From assembly GCA_007694095.1 (NCBI GenBank), contig RECI01000182.1, forward strand, positions 1 to 46,552: a stretch of DNA of 46,552 nt. Reading direction: 5' to 3'. The notes under the pieces are model-generated. The model saw only the letters and a program-made list of their open reading frames with translations. It was not told the DNA's origin and made no database searches. Positions 1 through 8,436 of this stretch are shown piece after piece. A program made the translations under genes and the position numbers. The DNA is from Balneolaceae bacterium. GTDB lineage: Bacteria > Bacteroidota > Rhodothermia > Balneolales > Balneolaceae. Positions within the stretch are counted from its first letter, which is position 1. Every line of letters starts with the position of its first letter.

Positions 1-17
1 AGCAAGCTTTTACCAGT

Positions 18-1430
18 TTAACCCCGATTCCTGATTATTTTGTAACTCTCTTCCAGACCGATCATCGGCATGGGATAATCTTTCCCGATTTCTACCCCGA
101 AGAGAACCTGCTGGCCGGAATCCATCTGGTGGGGCTTGTGGATATATTCAGCAGGTACGTGTTTCAGTTTCGGAATCCAGTACCGGACAAATTCTCCTTT
201 GTTGTCATACTTTTCAGCCTGGTTAAGGATATTAAAATAACGGTTTCGCGGATCGTGCCCAACCGTGGCATTATATGCCCAGTTTCCCCAGTTGCTGCAC
301 ACATCGTAATCTATTAATTGTGATTCAAACCAGGCTGCTCCCCATCGCCAGTCAAAATCCAGGTTTTGTGAAAGAAAACTCGCTGCATTTTGCCTGCCCC
401 GGTTGCTCATAAATCCGGTCAGCTTTAATTCCTGCATGCAGGCATCAATAAACGGGATTCCTGTTTGCCCATCAGCCCATTTACGGAATATTGCTGCATC
501 TGTTTTTTTATTAAGCTTTTTTTTCTGGATACCGCCAAGCCTGAATATGTCATTGCCATACTTCATTGCTGAAAAACGGAAGTAATCACGCCAGATCAGC
601 TCAAATTTCATCCAGTAGGTGGATACATTTTTATGCACTTCCCGCTCATACCTCTCTGTCTGTTCATAAATGGTTCTGGCAGATATGCAGCCATGAGCCA
701 GCCAGGGAGAAAATTTTGATGAATAATTGGCTCCAATCAGGCCGTTCCTTGTAAATTTATAATTTCTGAGTGAATCTGAGTCAAAGAAATAGTAATTCAG
801 CCTCCTCGCAGCTTCATTTTCTCCGCCCTGAAAATTCAAAACGGCTCTGTTATCCGGTTTCTGGGGTTTTAATCCGAGGCCTTCAACTGGCGGTATTTCG
901 CCCGGGGAAACTTCAGTCACCGTTTTATTAATCTGGACCTTTTTTAAGGGGTTTCTGACAGAGCAATTCTTTTCAATCTGATTTCTGAAACTTGTAAAAA
1001 CTTCGGGAAGTTTAGAGATTGTAAAAGGAAGATCGTCAGGATGATACAATGTATGGCCCTGAAATGACTGCATCGGAATGTGAACGGAATTTCTTACTGC
1101 CCTTTCTACACGCAGCTCCTCATCAGTTGCCTCAGCATGATAGTAGATGGCATCGGGATTCAGCTGCTTCACCAACTCCGGAATCACAATTTCCGGTTTT
1201 CCGATTCTCACGATTAAAGAATCACCCATTTTCTGCCGTAATTCCGATACGCATTCAATCAGAAATTTTGCCCGCAATGCACCTGTTTTCGGAAAGCCAT
1301 ATTCTGTTTCTTCAAAATGGCGCGGATCAAAACAGTACAGTGGAATAACTTCTCCGAGCAAGCTTGCCCTGTAGAGCGGTTCGTGATCAGTTGTACGTAA
1401 ATCGTTTCTGAACCAGACTAAAGTTTTCAT
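18..1430 (-). CDS. DASH-family cryptochrome / photolyase
   Basis: This 470-residue flavoprotein belongs to the cryptochrome/photolyase superfamily. The N-terminal alpha/beta photolyase domain opens with WFRNDLRTTDHEPLY (residues 6-20), the antenna-domain signature. The C-terminal helical FAD-binding half runs from about 205 to 460 and contains the NYKFTRNGL stretch, WRDYFRFSAMKYG, and the run SNRGRQNAASFLSQNL followed by W-rich segments and GHDPRNRYFN. The RDYFRF segment and overall length fit the DASH subfamily, known to repair cyclobutane pyrimidine dimers mainly in single-stranded DNA. The stop codon (18-20) lies inside the window, so the gene is complete. It is 131 bp downstream of rnhA on the same strand. 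A conventional CPD photolyase is less likely but not excluded. Confidence 0.93.
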   Translation of the reverse strand: MKTLVWFRNDLRTTDHEPLYRASLLGEVIPLYCFDPRHFEETEYGFPKTGALRAKFLIECVSELRQKMGDSLIVRIGKPEIVIPELVKQLNPDAIYYHAEATDEELRVERAVRNSVHIPMQSFQGHTLYHPDDLPFTISKLPEVFTSFRNQIEKNCSVRNPLKKVQINKTVTEVSPGEIPPVEGLGLKPQKPDNRAVLNFQGGENEAARRLNYYFFDSDSLRNYKFTRNGLIGANYSSKFSPWLAHGCISARTIYEQTERYEREVHKNVSTYWMKFELIWRDYFRFSAMKYGNDIFRLGGIQKKKLNKKTDAAIFRKWADGQTGIPFIDACMQELKLTGFMSNRGRQNAASFLSQNLDFDWRWGAAWFESQLIDYDVCSNWGNWAYNATVGHDPRNRYFNILNQAEKYDNKGEFVRYWIPKLKHVPAEYIHKPHQMDSGQQVLFGVEIGKDYPMPMIGLEESYKIIRNRG

Positions 1431-1561
1431 TTTCTGTTCATGAATTCAAATGTAACAAAAATCATTCCAGGCCACTAAAGCGGAATTCACTTCGCGGGAA
1501 TCGCTGTGCCCGGAGCTCAACAGGCTCATTTTTTGAACGTACAGTGAAATCCAGGCTAAAT

Positions 1562-2011
1562 TTATTGAAACTGTTTGGAAGCCTCCACGGCAAGCCTGTC
1601 TACCCTGTTATTCAGTTTGTTGTTTGAGTGGCCTTTTACTTTTATCCACTTCACCGAGTGTGGACTCATGGCTTCGAGCATCTCTTCCCACAGGTCACGA
1701 TTTTCAACGGATTTTTTATCTGCTTTTATCCACCCTTTTTTTTGCCAGTTTTCAATCCAACCCTTTGTAAAGCTATTTACAATTAACGCGCTGTCGCTGT
1801 GAATTTTAACATAGCAAGGTTTTTTCAGGGCTTTCAGCCCTTCAATCACCGCCCTCATCTCCATCCGGTTGTTTGTGGTATACCGTTCGCCTCCGCTCAG
1901 TTCCTTCTCTTTTCCCTTGTGTATCAGTAGTGCCCCCCAACCACCTGGCCCGGGATTGCCGCTGCATGCGCCATCGGTGTACAAAATTACTTCAGGACGC
2001 TTTTCAGACAT
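1562..2011 (-). CDS. rnhA: Ribonuclease HI
   Basis: This 149-residue protein degrades the RNA strand of RNA-DNA hybrids. The motif YTDGACSGNPGPGGWG begins the fold. The metal-binding carboxylates are visible as D13, E51 (in NNRMEM), D73 (in HSDS) and D138 (in NRVDRLA), with the catalytic-loop histidine at H128 (KVKGHSNN). These match D10, E48, D70, D134 and H124 of the Escherichia coli enzyme. No extra N-terminal hybrid-binding domain is present, so this is the plain bacterial type I enzyme. Its start overlaps the end of pyrF by 8 bp, so the two genes are probably translationally coupled. Confidence 0.96.
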   Translation of the reverse strand: MSEKRPEVILYTDGACSGNPGPGGWGALLIHKGKEKELSGGERYTTNNRMEMRAVIEGLKALKKPCYVKIHSDSALIVNSFTKGWIENWQKKGWIKADKKSVENRDLWEEMLEAMSPHSVKWIKVKGHSNNKLNNRVDRLAVEASKQFQ

Positions 2012-2843
2012 ACTCTTTTGTAATAACGTTTAATGATTCCTTTAACAATGCGGCCTTAACCGATACTTTTTCCATCCAGTCTTCTGAATCACCCCCGGCG
2101 TATATTACCGACCGCGATGAATTGATGACAGGCAACCCTTTGTGGTCTTTCAGTATCTCCGCTAAATCTTCAATATTCCCGCCTTGTTTTCCCACACCGG
2201 GAATCAACAAATGCGCTTCCGGGAACGCCTTTAGAACAGGCCTGATCCAGTCTGTCTGCGTTGCCCCGGTCACGAGCCCAAGATGGGAAGAACTTTTGCT
2301 CATTTTTTTGGCAAGTTCCTCGGCTATATACTCACCAAGTGATAACCTGCCTTCAAACCTTCTCTGCAAGAGATCTGCTGCACCTCGGTTCGATGTCATT
2401 GCCAGCACAAAAACAGCCTTTTCCGGGTCATCAAGAAAAGGATCAATCGTTTCCATACCCATTAAAGGATTCAGTGTAATGGCATCAGCACTCATGTGTT
2501 CAAAAAAAGCAAGTTTGTATTGTAACGCTGTATGGCCAATATCACCCCTTTTTGCATCAATAATCAGGATTCTGTTCGATGGAACCATATCTGCAACCTT
2601 TTCCAGTACAGCCCATCCTTTACTCCCCATAGCCTCAAAGAAGGCGGTATTCGGCTTATAAGCGCAAGCATACGGTTTGGTTGCCTCGATAATTCGTCTG
2701 CAAAAATCCAGGATTAACTTATCATCTTCACGAAATGCTGCTTTTAATGGTTTAGGTATATATTCCGGCACCGGATCAAGCCCAACGCATAAAACGGATC
2801 CTGTTGAGGAAATCGCATTTTTTAGTTTTGTGGTGAAGCTCAT
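2004..2843 (-). CDS. pyrF: Orotidine 5'-phosphate decarboxylase (type 2)
   Basis: The 279-residue enzyme converts orotidine monophosphate to UMP, the last step of de novo pyrimidine synthesis. The catalytic signature DAKRGDIG lies at residues 96-103, with K98 as the catalytic lysine; GLDP (21-24) and AYKPNTAFFE (61-70) are the other substrate-site segments. At about 280 residues with an inserted central region it belongs to the longer type 2 group (TIGR02127) found in mycobacteria and many FCB bacteria, not the 230-residue Escherichia coli type. It is the first gene of a pyrF-rnhA pair that overlaps by 8 bp. The upstream region shows no strong Shine-Dalgarno sequence. Confidence 0.95.
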   Translation of the reverse strand: MSFTTKLKNAISSTGSVLCVGLDPVPEYIPKPLKAAFREDDKLILDFCRRIIEATKPYACAYKPNTAFFEAMGSKGWAVLEKVADMVPSNRILIIDAKRGDIGHTALQYKLAFFEHMSADAITLNPLMGMETIDPFLDDPEKAVFVLAMTSNRGAADLLQRRFEGRLSLGEYIAEELAKKMSKSSSHLGLVTGATQTDWIRPVLKAFPEAHLLIPGVGKQGGNIEDLAEILKDHKGLPVINSSRSVIYAGGDSEDWMEKVSVKAALLKESLNVITKEYV

Positions 2844-2956
2844 AAAGGTTTAACCTGTTCTTTTTTGCCAGTTAACTTAAAAAGCTAAGATAAGGCGAAC
2901 AAAATTGCCTTACATTTATTTATCATTTACACAGCAATGAAATTATCACAATTTTT

Positions 2957-3706
2957 ATGAGTTGGTTTGAAGAATGGTTCGACAGCCCGCTATATGAACA
3001 ATTATATTCGAACAGAAATGAGGTTGAAGCCGCTTTACTGGCTGATTTAATTGAAAAAAATATTCCCAGGTTTCGTTACCCGCAAATTCTCGATCTCGGC
3101 TGCGGGAGGGGGCGCCACTCCATCACTCTTGCCTTGCGTGGATACCGGGTTGCCGGGGTAGACCTTTCCGAAGAAGCCATTAAACTTGCGAAACAGAGGG
3201 CCCGTGAAAAAGGTGCTGAAGTAGATTTTATTATCGGGGATATGCGTGATTCGCTGAATTTACGCTTCGATGCTATTGTAAATCTCTTCACTACTTTCGG
3301 TTATTTCGCTGATGACAGTGAGAACGAAAAAGTTATTTCGAATGCAAGCTCCATGCTAAAGCCGGAAGGATTATTGATGATCGATTTTTTTAATTCAAAG
3401 GTGGTTGTGGAAAAACTGGTGCCCGGTGATGCAGGTTCTTTCAAGAACCTCAACTTTCACATAACACGCTATATTAAAGATGGAATGGTATTCAAAAAGA
3501 TTCTCTTTGAAGGCCCTCAAAACACAAAGCCGGTTCAGTACATTGAACGGGTGAAATTGTATGATCTCGACTGGTTCCGGGAAGTTTACAAAAATCATCA
3601 TCTTGAGCTGATTTCTGTATATGGCAATTATGAAGGAGATCCTTTTGATACCGAAACAAGCCCTCGCCTGATAATGCTATGCAGGAAAACAGGGCAACCT
3701 GAATAA
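2957..3706 (+). CDS. Class I SAM-dependent methyltransferase
   Basis: This 249-residue protein has a seven-strand Rossmann methyltransferase fold. Motif I is ILDLGCGRGRHS (residues 44-55). The acidic end of strand 2 is VAGVDLS (D69), and a post-motif GDMRD follows near residue 96. The sequence after motif III (LFTTFGYF) is typical of the broad Methyltransf_25 group, whose members act on small molecules or quinones. The substrate cannot be read from the sequence. The gene stands alone, divergent from pyrF with a 113-bp AT-rich spacer that presumably carries both promoters. Confidence 0.85.
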   Translation: MSWFEEWFDSPLYEQLYSNRNEVEAALLADLIEKNIPRFRYPQILDLGCGRGRHSITLALRGYRVAGVDLSEEAIKLAKQRAREKGAEVDFIIGDMRDSLNLRFDAIVNLFTTFGYFADDSENEKVISNASSMLKPEGLLMIDFFNSKVVVEKLVPGDAGSFKNLNFHITRYIKDGMVFKKILFEGPQNTKPVQYIERVKLYDLDWFREVYKNHHLELISVYGNYEGDPFDTETSPRLIMLCRKTGQPE

Positions 3707-3733
3707 GTGCCCCGTCAGGGTTATCGGGACTCA

Positions 3734-3924
3734 TTTCAGAGTTGGCAGTTGGCAGTTAAATAAAAAAAGAGTTTATACGCTATAACTCAAAACTTAAAAC
3801 AAATTTCATCTGCTGTATCTTTTAAAATTAATTGTTAGCAGGCTTTGTGATTGGCACCTTGCGCACAAAAAAATTGCGCTATACTGAAAATACTTCGCCT
3901 TATGGAAAGGCTGCCCTTGCTATA
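3734..3924. other. Intergenic segment between convergent genes
   Basis: This stretch separates the convergent methyltransferase and the 219-aa gene. It contains a short tandem heptamer (TTGGCAG twice within 3737-3757) and is otherwise AT-rich. No credible reading frame or strong terminator hairpin is visible. Confidence 0.5.
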
Positions 3925-4584
3925 TCATATTTGGGTTGAAGAAAATACTTCTTCAGCACCGTGCGGGGGACGGTCGAGCGTCCAGGTTTCGAAATAAAAC
4001 TGTCTTTCGGAGCGAATTCGCTTACCGTTGATGCTAAAAAAACGGAAATTGTGGCTTACCAGGTCACGAAGCGGATAAAAAAGTTTCGGGTAGATGTTTT
4101 CTCTTGAGAAAAGGTGCAGGTCAAAACCCTGGTGAGCCTGCTCTTTATACAGCACCAGGTCGCCGGATTCCAGCACTTTTGCAAGCTCTTCTTTTTTATG
4201 GCCTACGTTGCTGTTTTTATCTATTCTCAGTGATTCTGGATCCCATTGCAGGATGTTTCTTTCAGAAAGAATGATTGCCTCTCCGATCCCGGCTTTTTCA
4301 AAGATGGAGTGAAGCGGCCTGATGTTGCCTCCAAAAAAGAGGTTGTAATCACTCAAAGCCGAACCAATAGCCCGAACAATCAAATCATATTTATCTAAAC
4401 AATTTAAGCCAAATAAATTTTGTTCCAGTTTTGTACCACTGATATAGAATTTAGAATATGTGGGGTCTGGCTTCATAAAATCTTCGATGCTCATCGTAAC
4501 CTGCTGCACACTGCGATCGGTATGGCGTTCTCTTAGTGCATCGAGCCGGAGGTCGTTTTCAAAAATAAGTTTGAATATATCCAT
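3925..4584 (-). CDS. Hypothetical protein, family not recognised
   Basis: This 219-residue protein is not one I recognise. It has no signal peptide, no membrane segment and no familiar catalytic motif. It is soluble in character, rich in aromatic and charged residues, with a C-terminal stretch around RQFYFETWTLDRPPHGAEEVF (about residues 193-213) that looks like a conserved core. A segment near residues 80-115 (SDYNLFFGG, then AIILSERNILQWDP) is also well structured. It starts from an ATG, has codon use like its neighbours, and is flanked by unusual structured intergenic DNA (4629-4697) on its upstream side. It is probably a real, lineage-restricted gene; function unknown. Confidence 0.7.
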   Translation of the reverse strand: MDIFKLIFENDLRLDALRERHTDRSVQQVTMSIEDFMKPDPTYSKFYISGTKLEQNLFGLNCLDKYDLIVRAIGSALSDYNLFFGGNIRPLHSIFEKAGIGEAIILSERNILQWDPESLRIDKNSNVGHKKEELAKVLESGDLVLYKEQAHQGFDLHLFSRENIYPKLFYPLRDLVSHNFRFFSINGKRIRSERQFYFETWTLDRPPHGAEEVFSSTQI

Positions 4585-4628
4585 TTGTTGTCGGGAATTA
4601 TTGAGACAATGAAAAAATTTTTCCGTTT

Positions 4629-4697
4629 AGTTTAATCCGGATTAAGCGATAGACTTCGGAAGTCTTTTTCGTCTATTGCTTAATGTGGGTTTAAACC
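4629..4697. repeat. Long imperfect inverted repeat with nested hairpin
   Basis: The arms ATTAAGCGATAGAC (4641-4654) and GTCTATTGCTTAAT (4671-4684) pair over 14 positions with a single G-U. Further out, the perfect palindromes AATCCGGATT (4634-4643) and GGTTTAAACC (4688-4697) flank them. Inside, AGACTT (4651-4656) and AAGTCT (4660-4665) form a second stem followed by five T, like an intrinsic terminator on the plus strand. The inner and outer stems share bases 4651-4654, so they are alternatives. Function is unknown. Confidence 0.65.
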
Positions 4698-4840
4698 TGA
4701 ATTATGCAGCAGGAAATTGAGCCCTGATAACTACATTAACCTGCAATTTGCAGTGCGCTATGAGCCAAACCTTACTGCATTCATTCAAATCAGTTAACAA
4801 AATTATCAATAAAAATTGACCTGATTCATAATCCGGGATG

Positions 4841-4876
4841 AACAAAAAACCCCGTATGATTGCTCACCGGGGTTTT
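4841..4876 (-). terminator. Intrinsic terminator of the prs-rplY-pth-hppA run
   Basis: AAAACCCCG (4846-4854) and CGGGGTTTT (4868-4876) form a perfect 9-bp GC-rich stem with a 13-nt loop. Read on the minus strand the stem is followed by a T run. It begins 24 nt after the hppA stop codon. The A-rich flank on the other side means it could also work on the plus strand. Confidence 0.88.
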
Positions 4877-4900
4877 GAAAAAATTTGGTTTGATGGTACA

Positions 4901-7099
4901 TCAGATCATAGTCGCGATTACAAGAGCAACAACGGCCATCAGTTTAATCAGGATATTGAGAGAAGGACCGGATGTGTCCTTGAAAGGATCGCCTACGGTA
5001 TCGCCCACAACAGCTGCTTTGTGAGGATCTGAACCTTTGCCGTATTTCACACCGTTCACCTCAACACCCTCTTCAATCATTTTTTTGGCGTTATCCCATG
5101 CTCCGCCTGAGTTGGCCTGGAATAATGCCATCAGAACACCGGAAGCCGTTACACCGGCAAGCAGGCCGCCAAGCATCTCCGGACCTCCAATAAACCCGAA
5201 CAGAACAGGAACAGTTACTGCAAGCAGACCGGGCGCAACCATCTCCCGGATGGACGCTGTAGTTGAAATTTCAACACATTTTGCATACTCTGCTTTTCCG
5301 TCGGCAGCATCAAAGATTTTGCGGTCTTCATCACTCCACTCAGAAAGATTTTTACCTTCGTTGCGGGTCATAGCTTTCAGCGCTTCGGTAAGTTCAGGAA
5401 TGGTCTTGAACTGACGCCGTACTTCTTCGATCATGTGCATGGCTGCGCGTCCAACCGCCTGCATAGATAGTGCAGAAAAGAGAAATGGAAGCATTGCGCC
5501 AACGAAGAGAGAGGCCATTACATTAGGCATAGTAATGTCGATACCGGTAAGCATGTTATCGGGATTGGCCACATTGTAGGATGTGATAAACGCCGCAAAT
5601 AATGCAAGTGCGGTAAGTGCTGCAGAACCAATCGCAAAACCTTTACCGATTGCAGCTGTAGTGTTGCCAACAGCATCGAGTTTGTCGGTACGCTGACGAA
5701 CTTCCGGCGGAAGTTCACTCATTTCGGCAATACCACCCGCATTATCGGAGATGGGTCCGTATGCATCCACTCCAAGCTGAATACCGGTATTAGAGAGCAT
5801 CCCAACGGCCGCTATCGCGATTCCGTAGAGGCCTGCAAAGTGGTAAGCACCCAGAATTGCAGTAGCAATAATGATGATCGGGATGGTGGTTGAGATCATA
5901 CCTACGCCAAGACCTGCAATAATATTCGTAGCAGATCCTGTTACAGATTGCTTTACAATATCCCATACCGGTTTTTTTCCTGTGCCGGTATAATATTCTG
6001 TGATCAGGCCGATCAGAAGTCCGGCTGCCAAACCAAAAATGGTGGCCCAGAATACACCAGAAGCTGTGTAGGTGAAGTCATTGAATACCCATTCAGACGG
6101 CAGCATCCATTGAATAATAAACCAGCTGGCAATAAGCATAATTGCCGCGGATACAAATTCGCCGGTATTTAACGCTGTTTGTGGGTTGCCTCCCTCTTTT
6201 ACCTTTACAAAGAATGTTCCGATAATAGATGTGATGATTCCAACACCTGCGAGAACAAGCGGTAACAGAACCGCGTTAAGGCCACCAAACGAATTTACAA
6301 CCTCAAAACCAGCTAGACCCATGTACGCTGCGCCAAGTACCATGGTACCGATAATGGACCCAACATACGATTCAAAAAGGTCGGCGCCCATACCTGCAAC
6401 GTCGCCCACATTATCGCCTACGTTATCGGCAATTGTTGCCGGGTTCAGTGGATGGTCTTCAGGGATGCCGGCCTCCACTTTACCTACAAGGTCGGCTCCA
6501 ACGTCAGCAGCTTTGGTATAAATCCCACCGCCAACACGGGCAAAAAGGGCAATGGATGATGCACCGAATGAGAAACTTGTTATAACCGTAAGCACCTGCT
6601 GTATGTTTTCAACACCCATGCCAAACATGTTTGTATAGAGAAGAAAGAGCAGGCCAAGGCCTAAAACTCCAAGTCCAACCACTCCGAGTCCCATAACAGA
6701 ACCGCCGTTAAAGGCTACATTTAACCCTTCGGCCAGGCTGGTTCTCGCAGCATGAGTGGTTCTGACGTTCGCTTTGGTAGCAACCCGCATACCGATAAAA
6801 CCGGCTAATCCGGAACAGAATGCTCCAACTATAAATGAAAGTGCAATAAGGGGTGAAGATGTTTCGGGATTCAAGGAGCCTTGAATTCCAAGGAGAATTG
6901 CAACAAAGATCACGAATATACTTAGTACCCTGTACTCAGCCTTTAAAAATGCCATAGCTCCGTCAGCAATATAAGTACTGATTCGGGCCATTTTTTCGGT
7001 TCCGACATCCTGCCTGGATACCCACCTGGATTTTACATAGGTATACAACAAGGCAATAATTCCGGCTACCGGAATCAGAAGAATAATTGTATTAGCCAT
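4901..7099 (-). CDS. hppA: Membrane-bound ion-translocating pyrophosphatase, K+-dependent type
   Basis: This 732-residue integral membrane protein (about 16 membrane helices) couples pyrophosphate hydrolysis to pumping of H+ and/or Na+ across the inner membrane. Signature segments are [11 protein letters not shown] (199-209), [19 protein letters not shown] (225-243), [16 protein letters not shown] (445-460) and the C-terminal [15 protein letters not shown]. In [10 protein letters not shown] (478-487) the residue at 482 is Ala; K+-independent enzymes have Lys there, so K+ dependence is predicted. The gate glutamate falls at E243 (DLFES), the position used by Na+-pumping and related enzymes rather than one helical turn later as in plant H+ pumps. 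It closes the prs-rplY-pth-hppA run, 40 bp after pth. Ion specificity is not settled by sequence alone. Confidence 0.96.
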   Translation of the reverse strand: MANTIILLIPVAGIIALLYTYVKSRWVSRQDVGTEKMARISTYIADGAMAFLKAEYRVLSIFVIFVAILLGIQGSLNPETSSPLIALSFIVGAFCSGLAGFIGMRVATKANVRTTHAARTSLAEGLNVAFNGGSVMGLGVVGLGVLGLGLLFLLYTNMFGMGVENIQQVLTVITSFSFGASSIALFARVGGGIYTKAADVGADLVGKVEAGIPEDHPLNPATIADNVGDNVGDVAGMGADLFESYVGSIIGTMVLGAAYMGLAGFEVVNSFGGLNAVLLPLVLAGVGIITSIIGTFFVKVKEGGNPQTALNTGEFVSAAIMLIASWFIIQWMLPSEWVFNDFTYTASGVFWATIFGLAAGLLIGLITEYYTGTGKKPVWDIVKQSVTGSATNIIAGLGVGMISTTIPIIIIATAILGAYHFAGLYGIAIAAVGMLSNTGIQLGVDAYGPISDNAGGIAEMSELPPEVRQRTDKLDAVGNTTAAIGKGFAIGSAALTALALFAAFITSYNVANPDNMLTGIDITMPNVMASLFVGAMLPFLFSALSMQAVGRAAMHMIEEVRRQFKTIPELTEALKAMTRNEGKNLSEWSDEDRKIFDAADGKAEYAKCVEISTTASIREMVAPGLLAVTVPVLFGFIGGPEMLGGLLAGVTASGVLMALFQANSGGAWDNAKKMIEEGVEVNGVKYGKGSDPHKAAVVGDTVGDPFKDTSGPSLNILIKLMAVVALVIATMI

Positions 7100-7139
7100 A
7101 ATTGATGTTATTAGTTTTCAGTTAGTGAAAGTATTTGTG

Positions 7140-7697
7140 TTAGTTAAATTTATTCATTGCCAGCTGAATGCCGCCACGAAGAAACGTTAAAATTGCCTCT
7201 GATGCAACATCGAGTGCTTCGTCGATGATTTTCCGTTCTTCTTTAGTAAATGGCGATAATACATAATCCGACTGTCTGCCACGGGGGAAATTGTTGCCAA
7301 TTCCGATTCTCAGCCGTGCGAAATCACTCGAGCCAACGTGTTCGATAATATCGGCAATACCGTTATGCCCGGCAGCGCTGCCGCCAGGCCTCAGCCGCAG
7401 TTTTCCGGTTTCAAGGTGAATATCATCATGACAGACAATGCAATCGGAAATTTCAAATCCGCCCTTATTCATTGCTCTTAACACTGCACTACCACTGCGA
7501 TTCATATACGTGAGCGGCTTCATCAGCGAAACTTTCCTACTTTTAAACTGCCCCTCCCCGATAAAGAAAAGACCATTGCCCGGTTTAAGAGTAATGGTCA
7601 GTTTTTCTGATAATGTATTAATCAGTTCGAAACCCACATTATGGCGCGTTCCCACATATTCTGTTCCGGGATTTCCCAGTCCAACTACTAATGCCAT
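7140..7697 (-). CDS. pth: Peptidyl-tRNA hydrolase
   Basis: This 185-residue esterase releases tRNA from prematurely dropped peptidyl-tRNAs. The N-terminal signature VVGLGNPGTEYVGTRHNVGF contains N9 and the catalytic H19. N66 (TYMNRSG), D91 (CHDDIHL) and H111-N112 (AAGHNGI) correspond to N68, D93 and H113-N114 of the Escherichia coli enzyme. Length is normal. It follows the L25 gene by 16 bp. The order prs-ctc/rplY-pth is conserved in many bacteria, including Bacillus, which supports a shared transcript. Confidence 0.96.
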   Translation of the reverse strand: MALVVGLGNPGTEYVGTRHNVGFELINTLSEKLTITLKPGNGLFFIGEGQFKSRKVSLMKPLTYMNRSGSAVLRAMNKGGFEISDCIVCHDDIHLETGKLRLRPGGSAAGHNGIADIIEHVGSSDFARLRIGIGNNFPRGRQSDYVLSPFTKEERKIIDEALDVASEAILTFLRGGIQLAMNKFN

Positions 7698-7713
7698 AAG
7701 TGCGATTCAAAAA

Positions 7714-8418
7714 TTATTTTTTTGGTTCGCCGGATCCTTCAGCTTCACCTGACCCGTCAGCTGCTTCTTCACCTTCTTCACCTTCAGCAGCTTGCTCCGC
7801 ATCTGCTATTGCCTCATCAAGCTCATCTTCTTCTTCAAGAGCAGATGTAAATACTTTATCTGATTTTGGCGGAGCAATAGTAACAATGGTACGGGTTGAT
7901 TCATCAAGCGGCTCAATCCCCTCAAGTTCCAGTTCACTAACATGGAGTGAGTCTCCGATTCCAAGATCGGAGATATCAAGCTCAAAAAGTGCGGGAATTT
8001 TATCAGGAACAACCTTGATTCGTACAATCCGAAGCGGTTGAAATATCCGTCCCCCACTGTCTCTCACACCCTTTGCAATACCAGTTAAACGAATAGGTAC
8101 ATTAAGTTTAACGGGAGTTTCCGGATCAAGAACATAAAAATCGGCATGATATGCACGATCGGTAATCGGATCGTACTCTACTTTCACGAGAAGGGTTTTA
8201 TATTCCTTTCCGTCGATAGTAAGCAATTGCAGTTTTGTCTGACTAACGGAAAGTATCTTTTCAAGATCAGCCTCACTTATTGAAAAGTGAACATTTTTCT
8301 CGATTTTTGGCCCGTAGAGAACTGCAGGAATTCGTAATTCAGCACGAAGTTGAGAGGAAGATTTGCTTCCGGGTTCTCTTAATTCGCCTTCAAGTATGTA
8401 AGGTTCTGGTTGCTTCAT
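7714..8418 (-). CDS. rplY: 50S ribosomal protein L25 / Ctc family
   Basis: This protein of 234 residues (from the ATG at 8418) binds 5S rRNA in the large subunit. It has the two-domain Ctc form: an L25-like beta-barrel (ELREPGSKSSSQLRAELRIPAVLYG at the start) followed by the TL5/Ctc C-terminal beta domain (about 95-185, PVKLNVPIRLTG and DISDLGIGDSLHVSELE). The last 45 residues are a very acidic Glu/Ala/Gly-rich tail, common in FCB homologues. The frame is open back to a TTG at 8436, directly after the prs stop. I prefer the ATG at 8418 because it leaves an 18-nt spacer and gives the usual N-terminus. Confidence 0.93.
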   Translation of the reverse strand: MKQPEPYILEGELREPGSKSSSQLRAELRIPAVLYGPKIEKNVHFSISEADLEKILSVSQTKLQLLTIDGKEYKTLLVKVEYDPITDRAYHADFYVLDPETPVKLNVPIRLTGIAKGVRDSGGRIFQPLRIVRIKVVPDKIPALFELDISDLGIGDSLHVSELELEGIEPLDESTRTIVTIAPPKSDKVFTSALEEEDELDEAIADAEQAAEGEEGEEAADGSGEAEGSGEPKK

Positions 8419-8436
8419 TGGTTTTTTGGTTATCAA

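Larger units (their letters stand above)
4585..4900. other. Gene-free spacer with nested hairpins and hppA terminator
   Basis: This 316-bp spacer lies between the start of the 219-aa gene and the end of hppA. It holds a long inverted repeat (4629-4697) and the hppA terminator (4841-4876), listed separately. The remaining sequence (4700-4840) is AT-rich, with no frame that looks coding. Confidence 0.7.

Noticed and set aside
1873-2661. 262-codon plus-strand open frame
   Set aside because: It lies entirely antisense to pyrF and rnhA, whose motifs are unmistakable; the translation has no family features.
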